A stretch of DNA of 37,274 nucleotides from a bacterium. Its GTDB lineage: Bacteria; Planctomycetota; Planctomycetia; Gemmatales; Gemmataceae. The notes beneath the pieces were generated by a model. The model had not been told where the DNA came from and did not search any database. It was given only the letters and a program-made list of their open reading frames with translations. Below are positions 25,017 through 34,365 of the stretch, in pieces. Position numbers and translations under genes: made by a program. Location of the stretch: contig JAFKFQ010000267.1 in NCBI GenBank assembly GCA_017308215.1, forward strand, positions 1 to 37,274, read 5' to 3'. Within the stretch, counting starts at the first letter, position 1, and each line of letters begins with the position of its first letter.

Positions 25017-25724
25017 TTACGAATCCCTTTCCAGCGGCTCCCGCTCGCCGCTCTCGTCGTTCTTGAGCACCCACTGCGTAGCGAAGTGAGCGAGGCGGGT
25101 CCCGTCGGTCAAATCCAGCTTCCGCCGGATGCGATCGCGGTAAGTCTCAACCGTTTTGACGCTCAGGTGGAGTCGGTCGGCGATCTCCGCCGTCCTCGCC
25201 CCCTGACCGATTAGCCGGAATACCTCGAGTTCGCGATCCGCCAGGGTGTCGAGCGGCGACCGGCCGGCCCCCTCGGGGCCGCCGCCGATGGCCTGTCGGA
25301 GCATCCGCTGGGCCATGGCCTCGCTGACCCACACCTCCCCCCGCCGCACCCGCCGGATCGCCTCGACGATCGTGTCCGTCGCCTGGTCCTTGTTGACGTA
25401 CCCGAGGGCCCCGGCCCGCAGCGCCCGCTCGGCGTACAACGATTCCGGGTGCATGGACCAGACGACGACCCGCACCGCGGCGTCGCGGTCGCGGATCCGC
25501 TTGATCAGTTCGATCCCGCTCCCGGACTTCAGCGAGATGTCCACCACGGCCACGTCCGGCTTGGCCTCGGCGACCAGCCGCAGGGCGTCGGCGAGGTCGC
25601 ACGCCTCCCCGCACACCTCCAGGTCCGGCTGCCGGCCGATCCGGGAGGCCAGCGCCTCCCGGACCGCCGGGTGGTCGTCCACGATCAGCACCCGGACCCG
25701 CGGCGCGGCTTTACTCTTGCCCAT
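25017..25724 (-). CDS. NarL/FixJ-type response regulator
   Basis: A 235-residue two-component regulator. The N-terminal receiver (about 10-128) has the acidic pair DD (16-17), phospho-acceptor Asp62 in VAVVDISLKSGSG, and the conserved Lys112 in YVNKDQ. A linker leads to a LuxR-type helix-turn-helix at about 165-225 (LADRELEVFRLIGQG, then LHLSVKTVETYRDRI). It overlaps the end of the upstream histidine kinase gene by 14 bases, so the two form a cognate pair. It should bind DNA as a dimer when phosphorylated; its targets are unknown. The polysaccharide operon is the nearest large transcription unit on its downstream side. Confidence 0.93.
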   Translation of the reverse strand: MGKSKAAPRVRVLIVDDHPAVREALASRIGRQPDLEVCGEACDLADALRLVAEAKPDVAVVDISLKSGSGIELIKRIRDRDAAVRVVVWSMHPESLYAERALRAGALGYVNKDQATDTIVEAIRRVRRGEVWVSEAMAQRMLRQAIGGGPEGAGRSPLDTLADRELEVFRLIGQGARTAEIADRLHLSVKTVETYRDRIRRKLDLTDGTRLAHFATQWVLKNDESGEREPLERDS

Positions 25725-27831
25725 GGGATCCTCCCGGGAGCTCGCAGGTGACGCTGGTGCCGGCGGGCGAGGCCGGCCCGATCGTGAGCCGGGCCCCGAT
25801 GATCGCGGCCCGGTCGTGCATGATCCGCAGCCCCAGGCCCGACCGGCCGGCCGGCAGCCCGGCGCCGTCGTCCTCCACCCGCAGGACCAGCCCGTGGTCG
25901 GCGCACAGGGCGATCCGGACGGCCCGCGGCCGGGCGTGCTTGACGGCGTTGTGGACCGCCTCCTGGGCGATCAGGTACAGTTGCGTCGCGGTCAGGTTGT
26001 CCGCCACGGCGACTGGGTCGGGGCAGTCGAATGTGCACGCCACCCGGGCGTCCGACCGGGTCCGGTCGGCGAGGTCGGCCAGGGCCGCCATCAATCCCTC
26101 CGCGTCGACCGGGACCGGGAGCAGCCCGCGGATGACCACCCGGAGCTCCCGCTGGCACCGGCGGAGCCCCCCTGCCACCCGCCCGGCCAGCCGGGCCGCA
26201 GCGTCCGGGTCGGTGCGGACGGCGTCGGCCAGGTCGCCGGCCAGGATGTTCAGCGCCGTCAGCTCCTGGCCGACGGTGTCGTGCAGGTCCTGGCCGATCC
26301 GCCGCTGCTCGAGGGACGCGATCTCCACCACCTCCCGCTCCAACTCCTTCCGGCGGGTGACGTCTCGGACGATCCCGGTGAACTGCCGCAGGTGGTTGAT
26401 CTCGCTGATCGCCAGCTCGATCGGGAAGACGGACCCGTCCTTCCGCCGGGCGATGGCCTCGCGACCGGTCCCGATGATCCGGGCCTCGCCGGTCGCCAGA
26501 TACCGCGTGATGTACGTGTCGTGTTCGACACTGAACGGCGGGGGCATCAGCATCCGGACGTTCTGGCCGACCAACTCTCCTACGGTGTAGCCGAACATGG
26601 CTTCCACCGCCCGGTTGACGGTCAGGATCGTCCCGGCATGGTCGATGGTGATGATCGCGTCGGCGGCGGTATCCAGGACGACCTGGAGGCGGGTCTCCCG
26701 GTCCGCCCGCTCCGCTTCGGCCCGTTTCCGGTCGGTGATGTCCACAGCGGACGGGAGGATGTACCGGACCGCGCCATCCTCACCCCGCAGGAACGCGACC
26801 TGGAAGTCGATCACCATCCGACCATCTGCGGCCGCGCGGATGGTCTCGTCGAAGCGGGCGGGGCGGCCCCCCGCCGCCGCCTGGACGGCGGCCCGCACGC
26901 GGTCGCAGGCGGCCGGGTCGTGGGTCCACCACGGACAGTCCCAGAACGCCCGCCCGATCACCTGCTCGAGCGTCAGTCCGCCGGCCACCAGTAGCGGCCG
27001 ATTCACCCACCGGACCGTCCCGTCGGGATCGAGCAGGCCGACGAAGACGAACAGGTTGTCCAGCAGGTCCCGCAGTTGCCGTTCGGCGGCCCGCACCGCC
27101 TCCTCTGCCCGCTTCCGCTCGGAGATGTCCTCGATCACGGCGATGTAGTGAAGCGGGCGGCCGGCGTGCGACCGGCGGATCGAGCTGGTCAGGTTCGCCC
27201 AGACGGTGCCGCCGTCCTTGCGGGTGTACCGCTTCTCGACCGTGTAGTGCGAGAACTCTCCGGCCGCGAGCCGGCGGGCCAGGTCCACGTTCGAGGCCAG
27301 GTCGTCCGGGTGGGTGATGGCCTGGAAGGATCGCTCCATCAACTCGTCGCGCGTGAACCCGAGGATGTCGGCAAACCGGCCGTTGACCCTCAGGAGCCGC
27401 CCATCCAGGGCGGTGTGGGCCATCCCGACGGCCGCCTGCTCGAAGGTTGCCCGGAACAACTCCTCACTCTCCCGAAGCGCCTCCTGTTGGGCCTGCGCCT
27501 CCCGCGAGGCGGACTGGAGCCGAACCACGATCCAGGTGATGAACGCGCCCTCGAGCAAAAAGCCGATCACGAAAGCGATCTCGCCGGGCGTGGGCGCGAG
27601 CCGCCAGACGGGGGGGACGAAGAAGTAGGCACCCGCGGCGGCCCCGAGCAGGGTGGCGAGCATGCCCGGTCCGAGCCCGCCGTACCAGGCGGCGGCCGCC
27701 ACGGCGGCCGCGAAGAACAGGGGCGGCGAGACGGAACCGATGATTGGTTCCGCCGCCAGTTGGAGCCCCAGGGCCGCGGAGACGACTAGGGCGGCGATCC
27801 CGTATCGCCACAGCTCGTTTGCCCGGATCAC
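25711..27831 (-). CDS. Membrane PAS histidine kinase, HisKA_3/NarX type
   Basis: A 706-residue sensor. I place the start at GTG 27831, preceded by GGGGGGAG nine bases upstream; the open frame to 27996 has no protein character. The first 105 residues hold about four short hydrophobic helices of the DUF4118 (KdpD-like) kind, with little exposed loop. Three PAS domains follow at about 120-235, 250-365 and 378-490, each ending in the DITDRKRAE-type helix. The HisKA_3 dimerisation helix has His517 in RRIGQDLHDTVGQE. The ATPase domain shows NAVKHA (Asn near 628), DDGAG and GLGLRIM. The stop overlaps the regulator's start region by 14 bases. The signal is unknown; PAS domains of this kind often bind small ligands or sense redox state. 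Confidence 0.92.
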   Translation of the reverse strand: MIRANELWRYGIAALVVSAALGLQLAAEPIIGSVSPPLFFAAAVAAAAWYGGLGPGMLATLLGAAAGAYFFVPPVWRLAPTPGEIAFVIGFLLEGAFITWIVVRLQSASREAQAQQEALRESEELFRATFEQAAVGMAHTALDGRLLRVNGRFADILGFTRDELMERSFQAITHPDDLASNVDLARRLAAGEFSHYTVEKRYTRKDGGTVWANLTSSIRRSHAGRPLHYIAVIEDISERKRAEEAVRAAERQLRDLLDNLFVFVGLLDPDGTVRWVNRPLLVAGGLTLEQVIGRAFWDCPWWTHDPAACDRVRAAVQAAAGGRPARFDETIRAAADGRMVIDFQVAFLRGEDGAVRYILPSAVDITDRKRAEAERADRETRLQVVLDTAADAIITIDHAGTILTVNRAVEAMFGYTVGELVGQNVRMLMPPPFSVEHDTYITRYLATGEARIIGTGREAIARRKDGSVFPIELAISEINHLRQFTGIVRDVTRRKELEREVVEIASLEQRRIGQDLHDTVGQELTALNILAGDLADAVRTDPDAAARLAGRVAGGLRRCQRELRVVIRGLLPVPVDAEGLMAALADLADRTRSDARVACTFDCPDPVAVADNLTATQLYLIAQEAVHNAVKHARPRAVRIALCADHGLVLRVEDDGAGLPAGRSGLGLRIMHDRAAIIGARLTIGPASPAGTSVTCELPGGSHGQE

Positions 27832-28192
27832 TGTGATCAGCTCCCCCCACCCGTACCCCGGCCGCCGACATGGACAACGGCGATTGCCGAAATCGGCACC
27901 TGCATCGGGAGGTGCCGGCCGGCTCTCTCTCCCGCCTCTCCGCACGGCCCGGTGCCGGAGATGGATCGCGCGAGCGAGCAACCTGCATCGTACCAAAGAC
28001 GGATACGAACGACAGACGCGGCTATCGTGTATCTGGCCCGGCCAGATTCCTCGTCACAACCGGGTGAGGTCTGCGGGGCGACGGGCACTCCTCCCGGTTT
28101 CAGATACCCTCACGGCCGGTGGGTCAACGGCCTGGCTACGGTGACGCGTTAGAATTGATAATGTTATTGGCAGTATAGTCATTATTATTTCA
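27832..28192. other. Gene-free stretch upstream of the PAS kinase
   Basis: No gene is seen in these 361 bases. They probably contain the promoter of the kinase-regulator pair, though I cannot point to boxes. A set of alternative hairpins lies at 27885-27917. An AT-rich run at 28150-28200 includes an imperfect inverted repeat (TGATAATG at 28156, CATTATTA at 28180) that may be an end of the adjacent IS630 remnant. Confidence 0.6.
27885..27917. promoter_or_regulatory. Overlapping hairpins upstream of the PAS kinase
   Basis: CGGCACCT (27894-27901) pairs perfectly with AGGTGCCG (27910-27917) over an 8-base loop. Part of the same strand, CGGCA (27894-27898), can instead pair with TGCCG at 27885-27889 over a 4-base loop. 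The two structures exclude each other. They lie 54-86 bases upstream of the kinase start, where either an operator or a leader switch is possible. Confidence 0.35.
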
Positions 28193-28480
28193 GTTGTTAT
28201 CGACGACCTTTTGGCCTTCCAGAGGGTTCGGTTGCCAGCAGTGGCCGTCCCCCGGTGGTGGTACAGGACAACGCCCCCATCCACACCAGCGTGATTCTCA
28301 GGACGGCCCGGCAGGGTTTGGTGAGGCTCGGCATATTCCTGCCGCCTTACAGCCCGGAGTCGAACCGGATCGAGCCGGTCAAGCTCCCCGACGTGTCGCG
28401 GTCGGGCCTTGCCAACAAGGCAGCCTGCGTGCGGCGGTTGAGGCGGGGTTCGGCGCTGACCGTCGGCGTCTCCAGATGGC
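28193..28480 (+). pseudogene. IS630-family transposase fragment (C-terminal catalytic part)
   Basis: A short remnant of an IS630 transposase. From 28193 one frame reads VVIDDLLAFQRVRLPAVAVP. Near 28245 the match moves to another frame reading VVVQDNAPIHTSVILRTARQ and then GIFLPPYSPESNRIEPV. The QDNAPIH segment is the second catalytic Asp and LPPYSPESNRIEPV the third acidic region (E of IEPV) of the DDE site. The N-terminal HTH and first Asp region are absent. After IEPV the similarity fades. A frameshift and truncation mean it cannot make a working enzyme. Confidence 0.75.
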
Positions 28481-28521
28481 AGGCCACAACTAACCACGGC
28501 AAACCGCGTGGCCGACAAGTC

Positions 28522-31500
28522 TCACACTAACGAGTCCTCACCGGCAGGGACACGGGCAGGCCCCTGCCGCGCGGTGCAGACCACGCGGGTTCCTCCGGCC
28601 TGGAGTCGCTCCACAACCAGACTCGCACCGATCAGATTGGCACGGTTGCGCATGATGCGCAGTCCCAATCCGGCGGAGGTGATTTCGGGGAGGCCCACGC
28701 CGTCGTCGGTGATACTAAGAATCAAGGACTCGGTGTTGACCTCGAGAGACACCCGAACGCTCGACGGCTTGCCGTGCTTGAGCGCGTTCGTACACGCCTC
28801 CTGGGCAACGTGGTAGAGCTGCGTCGCCGTGTTGGTGCCGCGGACCGGCGTTGCCAGGTCGATGTGGCACTCGCAGCGGACGTCCGGCGCCTCGTTGATC
28901 TGGGCGGCCAACTCCTGGAGCGCGAGCGGCAGGTTCTCGGGCTCGACCTCCGACAGTGCCAGGCCGTGGGAGATGTAGCGGACCTTCCGGAGCAACGCCC
29001 GCAGGCCGTCCGCCAGGCGCTGGGCGGCCTGCGCCTGCTTCGGGGCGGTCGGCTTGAGGGCGTCCACCAGGCCGTCCGTGAGCAGGCTCAGGGCGGTCAA
29101 CTGCTGCCCACAGTCGTCGTGCAGGTACTGCCCGATACGGTGCTGCTCCTGCGCGGCGATCCGCACCACCTCGCGCTCGAGCTCCCGCCCCCGGCTCAGG
29201 TCGAGGAGGATGCCGGTGTACAGGTCGCGGCTGTCGACGCGGTTGACGGCCAGGGCCAGCGGAATGTCGGTCCCGTTCTTGCGGACACCGCGAACCTCGT
29301 GGGCCGCGGCCGCCCCGCGCGCGGGGTCGTCCCTGATCAGTCGCGCGAGTTCGCCGGGGCCGAACTCGGGCAGGAGCAGGGAGACGTTCTTACCGATCAG
29401 TTCATCGGCGGTGTAGCCGAAGAGCCGCTCCGCCGCCGGGTTGACCTGCCGGACGGTCCCGCGGCGGTCGAAGTTGACGATGCCGGTGATCGCCGTGTTC
29501 AGGATCGTGTGGCACAGCTCCTTCTCGTCGCGGAGTTCCGCGGTGCGGGCGGCCACGCGCTGCTCGAGCGTCTCGTTGCTCCGCCGGAGTGCCTCCCGGC
29601 TCCGCCGCAGCTCCAGCTCGGCTTCCGTCCGCTCGAGCAAGTCGGCGACCTGCCGGCCGAGGAGATCGAATAGCCGGAGCTCGCGGTCCGACGGGAGGTG
29701 CGGCCGGTCGTAGTGCGTGGTGATGACGCCCACGAGCCGGCCCGCGCGTGAGTACAGGGGGGTGGCCTGGAAGGCCCGTACGCCCGCCCCGAGAAGGACG
29801 TCTCTGTGTTCCGGTGCCCCCTCGAATACCGGGCTGGTCCGGACGTCCTCGACGAGGAGTCGCCCGCCGTGTTCCTCGACGGCCCGCTCGAACTCGCTGG
29901 CCACCACCCGGGCGTAGTAGTCGAGGTACGGGCGGTCGAAGCCGCGTTGGGTTGCGATGCGCATCGTGCCCGTCCCCGGTTCGATCACGTGCATGACGCC
30001 CCGGTCGGCGCTGGTGATTTCGACCGCCGCGGTCATCGCCTTCTCCAGCAGCTCCTCGACGCTGCCGGCGTGGACGAGGCGGGTGCTGAACTCGTGGAGC
30101 TGTTTCATGGCGGAGAGGTCGGCCGCGGGCTGGGACTGGAGGGTTGCCAGGTCGCAGACCGTGCGCTTGATGTCCGAGACGTCGCGGTCCACCTTGGCGA
30201 GTGCCAGCGGCACCCCGGCGGCGTCCCGGACTACGGTGGTAACCCCCCACACGTCCAGCCGGCGGCCGTCCCTGGTCACGCGCTGGGTTTCCCACCGCTC
30301 GGCCGCCTCGCCGCGCTCGAGCTGCCGCCAGTGGGCGCGGGCCTCGCCCCGCAACTCCTCGGGGATGATGAGGTCGACGGTCGTTCGCTTCGCCTCGTCC
30401 TCGGTGTAGCCGTAGAGCCGTTCCGCCCCCCGGTTCCAGGCCAGGATGTGGCCCTCGAAGTCGTGCAGGATGAAGGCGTCGGGGATGGCCATGAGGGCAG
30501 TGGCGAGCAACCGGCAATGCTCGGCCTCCTGCTTCCGTGCCGTCTCCTCGGTGAACGTGACCGTCACCCCGGCGACGTCGCCGCGGGGCGTGCGGCAGAG
30601 GGTGGTGCGGCGGACCAGCCAGCGCCCGTCCGCCGTGTGGACGTCGGCCTCGCGCGGTAGCGAGTCCCTGAGGACGGGGGCGACGTCCGCCGCCAGGCCC
30701 GCGTCGGCCAGGTATGGGGCGTCCCCGGGGAGCGACTGCCCGACGTCCACCGCGGTCAGGCCCAGCAGCCTCGTCGCGGCCGGGTTCAGTCGCCGCAGGC
30801 ACAGCGACGTGTCCACGAACAGGGTCGCCACGTCGGTCCCGTCGAGCAGGGCGGCGAGGCCGGTGTTCATCGCCTCGAGTTCGGCCACCTTTTCCTCGAG
30901 CCGCAAGCAGGCCGACCGCAGGTCGTTCGAGTCGCACCCCAGTTCCTCGTCGGCGCAGTGTAGTTCCTGGCTCGTGGACCGCAGCGCCTCGCGGGCGGCC
31001 ACCAGGTCCTCGTTACTGTCGTTCAGCCGCGCCACCGCCGCGAGCAGCTGCGCGCGGGCCGCCAGAAGTGCGGCTTCCAGGCGCCACAGGAGCGACGGGG
31101 CGCCTGCGGCCGGTGGCGACGGTGAGGCCGGTGTGCCTTCAGGCCCTTCTCGGAAGGAGACGAGAAGGAGCGGGGCCTTCAAGGCTGGTGACGAGACGGG
31201 CTGTACAGTCACGGTGGCCGGGTGAGTCGTCTCCCCGCAGCCGAGCGGGAGGCCCGCCAGGTGGACGGCTTCCCCGGTCCGGGCGGCTCGCTGAAGACCC
31301 TCGGTCAGCGCCGGGGCCGCGACCGGACTCACCCTCGAAACCAGGCTTGCGGCGGACTCGGCCGGTGGGGGGAGCAAGTGCCGGGAAACCGGTCCGATCT
31401 CGAACAGCACCCGGTGGGTGGCGTCGATCAGCACCGCCGTCAGGTCGGGTTCCTTGAACACCTCTGACGCCACCGTGCCGCCGAGGTCTTCCAACCGGAC

Positions 31501-32361
31501 TGGTGACGGCCCGCGGCCGTGGGGCTGGCCACGACCGGTTAGCGGGAAAAGTTGCTGGGGCGGGTGGTGCGTGGCGGACCGCCGGTAGAAGCCGTGTTCG
31601 GCGGAGATCGCATCGAACCCTTCCAGCACCTCGGCGGGGTGGGCCGCGGGGTCGATGAGCAGGCCCCCCGAGTCCCGGAGGGCGTGGTAGAAGAGGGCGA
31701 GTACCCGGGCGTGCCACCTGGGCTCGGTCTGGCGAAGCAGTTCCGCACCGCTGATCAGGTCCAGCCCGGTGATCGGCGGGTCGGCCTGCACGTCGTGTGT
31801 TGCGATCACCATGGCCCGGCGAACGGGCGCTGCAACGCGCCAGCCCGAGCGGCCGAGGGGGATGAGGAACCGGTCCCGGATATCGGCCGGGACGGCGGTC
31901 GCACTGCTCACCGGGTACTGCCCACGCCTGGCGAAGTCCACCGCGTTCCTGTCGTCGTCGGTGGCAAACACCTTGAGCCGGTGGGTCTCGGGCAGGCTCG
32001 CGAGCAGGAACATGGTGAGCGTGTATGCCCCCTCGCCGGTGTCGCAACCCGGCACCCAGACGCGCACCACCGAATCCGTCACTGTGGACGCCAGATAAGG
32101 AGCGAGGATGCGGGAGGCCAGACGCTCGAAGTCTGCCAGGTCCTGCGGCCAGGAGCCGCCGTGCGCGAAATCCCGGTGCGGTTCGACCTCGTCGGGAGGG
32201 GCTGGCGGCGCGGGCGTCAGCCGTGCGGGCAGGTCGTCCGCTGCGGCCAGGGGGGGGGGCAACCGGTCGAACCGGTCCGGACCCCCGGGGCGCTCGCCAG
32301 TGCCCCGTTCCTCCTCACGTGGAAGAGAGCGGCTTCCATCCACTGGGTCGTGCGCTGACAA
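28522..32361 (-). CDS. Large hybrid sensor: decayed CheR domain, PAS and GAF domains, HisKA_3 kinase
   Basis: A 1279-residue cytosolic protein. The start is TTG 32361, supported by AAAGGAG eight bases upstream. Residues 75-270 look like the CheR methyltransferase domain, but the SAM motif reads GCDTGEG (105-111) and the place of the usual SCRNLLIY reads SGAELLRQ (204-211), so activity is doubtful. A linker coiled coil near 450-500 (NEDLVAAREALRSTSQEL) leads to a PAS_10-like domain. Further PAS domains lie near 625-745 and 960-1060, with a GAF domain near 780-930. The kinase has His1081 in HRIGQYLHDDCGQQ, Asn1192 in NALKHG and DDGVG near 1219. Relatives are CheB-CheR-PAS fusions; here CheB is absent. 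No receiver lies in the protein, so a separate regulator is needed. Confidence 0.9.
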   Translation of the reverse strand: MSAHDPVDGSRSLPREEERGTGERPGGPDRFDRLPPPLAAADDLPARLTPAPPAPPDEVEPHRDFAHGGSWPQDLADFERLASRILAPYLASTVTDSVVRVWVPGCDTGEGAYTLTMFLLASLPETHRLKVFATDDDRNAVDFARRGQYPVSSATAVPADIRDRFLIPLGRSGWRVAAPVRRAMVIATHDVQADPPITGLDLISGAELLRQTEPRWHARVLALFYHALRDSGGLLIDPAAHPAEVLEGFDAISAEHGFYRRSATHHPPQQLFPLTGRGQPHGRGPSPVRLEDLGGTVASEVFKEPDLTAVLIDATHRVLFEIGPVSRHLLPPPAESAASLVSRVSPVAAPALTEGLQRAARTGEAVHLAGLPLGCGETTHPATVTVQPVSSPALKAPLLLVSFREGPEGTPASPSPPAAGAPSLLWRLEAALLAARAQLLAAVARLNDSNEDLVAAREALRSTSQELHCADEELGCDSNDLRSACLRLEEKVAELEAMNTGLAALLDGTDVATLFVDTSLCLRRLNPAATRLLGLTAVDVGQSLPGDAPYLADAGLAADVAPVLRDSLPREADVHTADGRWLVRRTTLCRTPRGDVAGVTVTFTEETARKQEAEHCRLLATALMAIPDAFILHDFEGHILAWNRGAERLYGYTEDEAKRTTVDLIIPEELRGEARAHWRQLERGEAAERWETQRVTRDGRRLDVWGVTTVVRDAAGVPLALAKVDRDVSDIKRTVCDLATLQSQPAADLSAMKQLHEFSTRLVHAGSVEELLEKAMTAAVEITSADRGVMHVIEPGTGTMRIATQRGFDRPYLDYYARVVASEFERAVEEHGGRLLVEDVRTSPVFEGAPEHRDVLLGAGVRAFQATPLYSRAGRLVGVITTHYDRPHLPSDRELRLFDLLGRQVADLLERTEAELELRRSREALRRSNETLEQRVAARTAELRDEKELCHTILNTAITGIVNFDRRGTVRQVNPAAERLFGYTADELIGKNVSLLLPEFGPGELARLIRDDPARGAAAAHEVRGVRKNGTDIPLALAVNRVDSRDLYTGILLDLSRGRELEREVVRIAAQEQHRIGQYLHDDCGQQLTALSLLTDGLVDALKPTAPKQAQAAQRLADGLRALLRKVRYISHGLALSEVEPENLPLALQELAAQINEAPDVRCECHIDLATPVRGTNTATQLYHVAQEACTNALKHGKPSSVRVSLEVNTESLILSITDDGVGLPEITSAGLGLRIMRNRANLIGASLVVERLQAGGTRVVCTARQGPARVPAGEDSLV

Positions 32362-32484
32362 AGGTAGAGCTCCTTTGCGGCCTCACATTCTCCCTATTTT
32401 ACCCGGCGGTTCAATCCCCTGTCTTTTGAATTCCTCATGGTTTTAGACTCGATATGTGTCTTACAGGATTAAGTCTGAGTCTTT
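32362..32484. other. Upstream region of the hybrid sensor gene
   Basis: An AT-rich stretch between the hybrid sensor and the IS630 remnant. It contains the ribosome site AAAGGAG (minus strand) and a 6-base inverted repeat, AGACTC at 32445 and GAGTCT at 32477, that may mark the end of the IS element or an operator. No gene is seen. Confidence 0.5.
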
Positions 32485-33560
32485 CTAAAGGGTCTTGAGC
32501 CGGAGAGTGAGCAGGGTCGCTATTGCGGCCTTGTGGGTTATTCCCAAGCCGTCGAGCGTCGCGTCGATTGCCGCCTTGAACGCCGAGTAGTCGGCGAACG
32601 ACCGGTTCGCCAGGGCCGTCTTCTTGACGAATTTCCACACCCGCTCGATCCGGTTCAGGTGGGCGAGTACGGGGCAGGTAGACGAGGTCGGTGTGGGCGA
32701 ATTCGGCGGCCACCCTCGCCCGCGCCGTGTGCTGGTACCGGGCGTTATCCCACACCACTGTGATCGGCCCGGTCGGGAGCGCGGGTCGGGCCTTGAGGAG
32801 CAGCTGCCCGGCCGTCACCTCGGTCACGGTCACGTCGGTCGCTTCCCGGACCCGGGTCCGGGTCTCGGCGTCGAACGCCCCGAGGATGCTGTACCGCTAC
32901 CGCCCGAACCCAGTCGGCACGACCCACCGGGCGAGGCACCACAGGTACGTCAGGACCCGCCCCGGACGAAGTGGGTGGCGTCCGTGAAGAACACTCGCTG
33001 GGTACCAGTCTCGGCCTGCCGGAGCAGGGATTGCAAAGTGTCATCAAGAAATTGCTGCTGGGCGACTTGGTCGGTACGTCACGAGCCTTGCGGTAGCCGA
33101 GCCCCAAGTTCTTTAGAAAGGCTGGCGAAATGAGCGTGAGCCCCGGTCTTTCAGGCATTTCGCGTCATTTTGCCACCGTTTCTTAGGAACTGCCAGGCCC
33201 GGGTTGGCCCGCGGCGGACCTTGGTCAGGTGGAAGATGGCGTCGGCCGCGTCGGCGGCGGTGGCCGGCGAGTGGTGGCGGAAGTGCTCTTCGAGGGTGGC
33301 GGCATGCCGGGCTAGGCCGTTCGGCTGGCCGCGGTAGCCGCACCGGCGGCCGGCGTCCAGGCTGCCGTCCCGGTCGTCGTCGAGGCGGTGTTGGGCGGTG
33401 GCCCGGGACCGGCCGGTGAGGCGGATCAGGTCGGCCCGCGACAGCCCGTGGGCGGCGAGGCGCAGGAGCTCCATCCGGCGCTGCACCTGGGGCACGGGTA
33501 GAGGAAGCGGTCGTGCTCGATCTGGGCGAGGATGTCGTGCCGGAAATTGAAGGCTCGCAT
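32485..33560 (-). pseudogene. Near full-length but broken IS630-family transposase
   Basis: Nearly the whole of a roughly 355-residue IS630 transposase can be followed in shifting frames. It starts with MRAFNFRHDILAQIEHDRFL at 33560, then VQRRMELLRLAAHGLSRADL (HTH region) in a second frame. Next are GYRKARDVPTK and QRVFFTDATHFVRG (first catalytic Asp). LWCLARWVVPTGFGR is followed by an in-frame TAG near 32895, then YSILGAFDAETRTRV, ITVVWDNARYQHTA (second Asp) and, after another shift near 32685, RIERVWKFVKKTALANRSFA to a stop at 32485. At least four frameshifts and one stop make it dead. Its orientation is the same as that of the hybrid sensor gene. Confidence 0.85.
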
Positions 33561-33948
33561 GGCGTCCTGCCGGACTCTGGGAGCGAGACGCTACCCCGGA
33601 GCCGGCTCGCGGGAGAAGCTCAGTTCAGACCACATGAGGTAAAAAAAGATCGGCTTTTACTGAAACCTTTCTTGTAGGGGTCTGTCCCACAACAGATGTT
33701 GACTGCGACCTGACTAGTGGTGAATTCAGTGGCAGGGTAAGGTTCATTTTACTCGACCACCCACCTGTTCCTCACACGGTGCCCGGGGGCTCCTGTGACG
33801 AATGATCGTTGCGGGGGCCGCGGCCAGGGCCGACCGGTGTAGACCTGGGAGTGTCCGAGAAAATGGCAGGACGCCAATTCGTGGCATAGATGCCAACGGC
33901 GTGACATCGAACCGGATTTATACCGGGCGATCGAATGAGGGATAATTG
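33561..33948. other. Gene-free stretch between IS630 remnant and lone receiver gene
   Basis: No gene is seen in these 388 bases. The left part is AT-rich and may hold the outer end of the IS630 element, with GTAAAA and TTTTAC facing each other around 33639-33660. The right part holds two palindromic sites just before the receiver gene, listed separately. Confidence 0.6.
33864..33895. promoter_or_regulatory. Two palindromic sites upstream of the lone receiver gene
   Basis: TGGCAGGACGCCA (33864-33876) and TGGCATAGATGCCA (33882-33895) share the outer half-sites TGGC and GCCA and have centres about 18-19 bases apart. The second is a perfect 6-base inverted repeat with a 2-base centre. They end 53 bases before the ATG at 33949. 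This arrangement fits a double operator for a dimeric repressor or activator; the protein is not known. Confidence 0.4.
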
Positions 33949-34365
33949 ATGGTAAGAACTGTGCTGATCGCCAACCCGGACCGTGATGCCCGCGACCACC
34001 TGTGCCGGTCCCTCTCACGGGAGGGATGTCGGGTGTACGTCGCCGGGGAGGGCTTGCAGTGCCTGAGACTGCTTCATGAACTCCAGCCCGACCTCTTGGT
34101 GCTCGATCTCGAGCTTCGCTGGGGTGGGGCGGACGGCGTGCTTGCCCTCATGAGCGAGGACCCGTTACTGCGGCACATTCCCGTCGCCATCACGTCGTCG
34201 GTGCCCCAGACCGTCAGCTTCAACCGGCCGTTGCCTCTGGTCGCATGTGCGCCGGCGAAGCCGTACCTCGTTCAAATAGCGATCGACTGGTTCGGTCTGG
34301 CGTCCAAGCGGGTTTCGCCAGGCACACGTGGCACCCACTCACTCAAGAGTGTCGGTTGTGGGTAA
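33949..34365 (+). CDS. Stand-alone response-regulator receiver protein
   Basis: A 138-residue single-domain receiver. ATG 33949 has GAGGGA eight bases upstream. The fold is clear: VLIANPDRDARD (5-16), phospho-acceptor Asp53 in LLVLDLEL, SS at the switch position (83-84 of AITSSVP) and Lys104 in APAKPY. The first acidic pair is reduced to NPD (Asp11), and the tail after about 120 is short and polar. With no output domain it may relay phosphate, act as a sink, or control a partner by binding. The unpaired hybrid kinase at 28522-32361 is the closest possible donor, which is inference from position only. Confidence 0.85.
   Translation: MVRTVLIANPDRDARDHLCRSLSREGCRVYVAGEGLQCLRLLHELQPDLLVLDLELRWGGADGVLALMSEDPLLRHIPVAITSSVPQTVSFNRPLPLVACAPAKPYLVQIAIDWFGLASKRVSPGTRGTHSLKSVGCG

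Noticed and set aside
33864..33895. Possible sigma-54 promoter before the lone receiver (TGGCA at 33864 and 33882)
   Set aside because: Neither TGGC is followed by GC at the required 10-base distance from GG.
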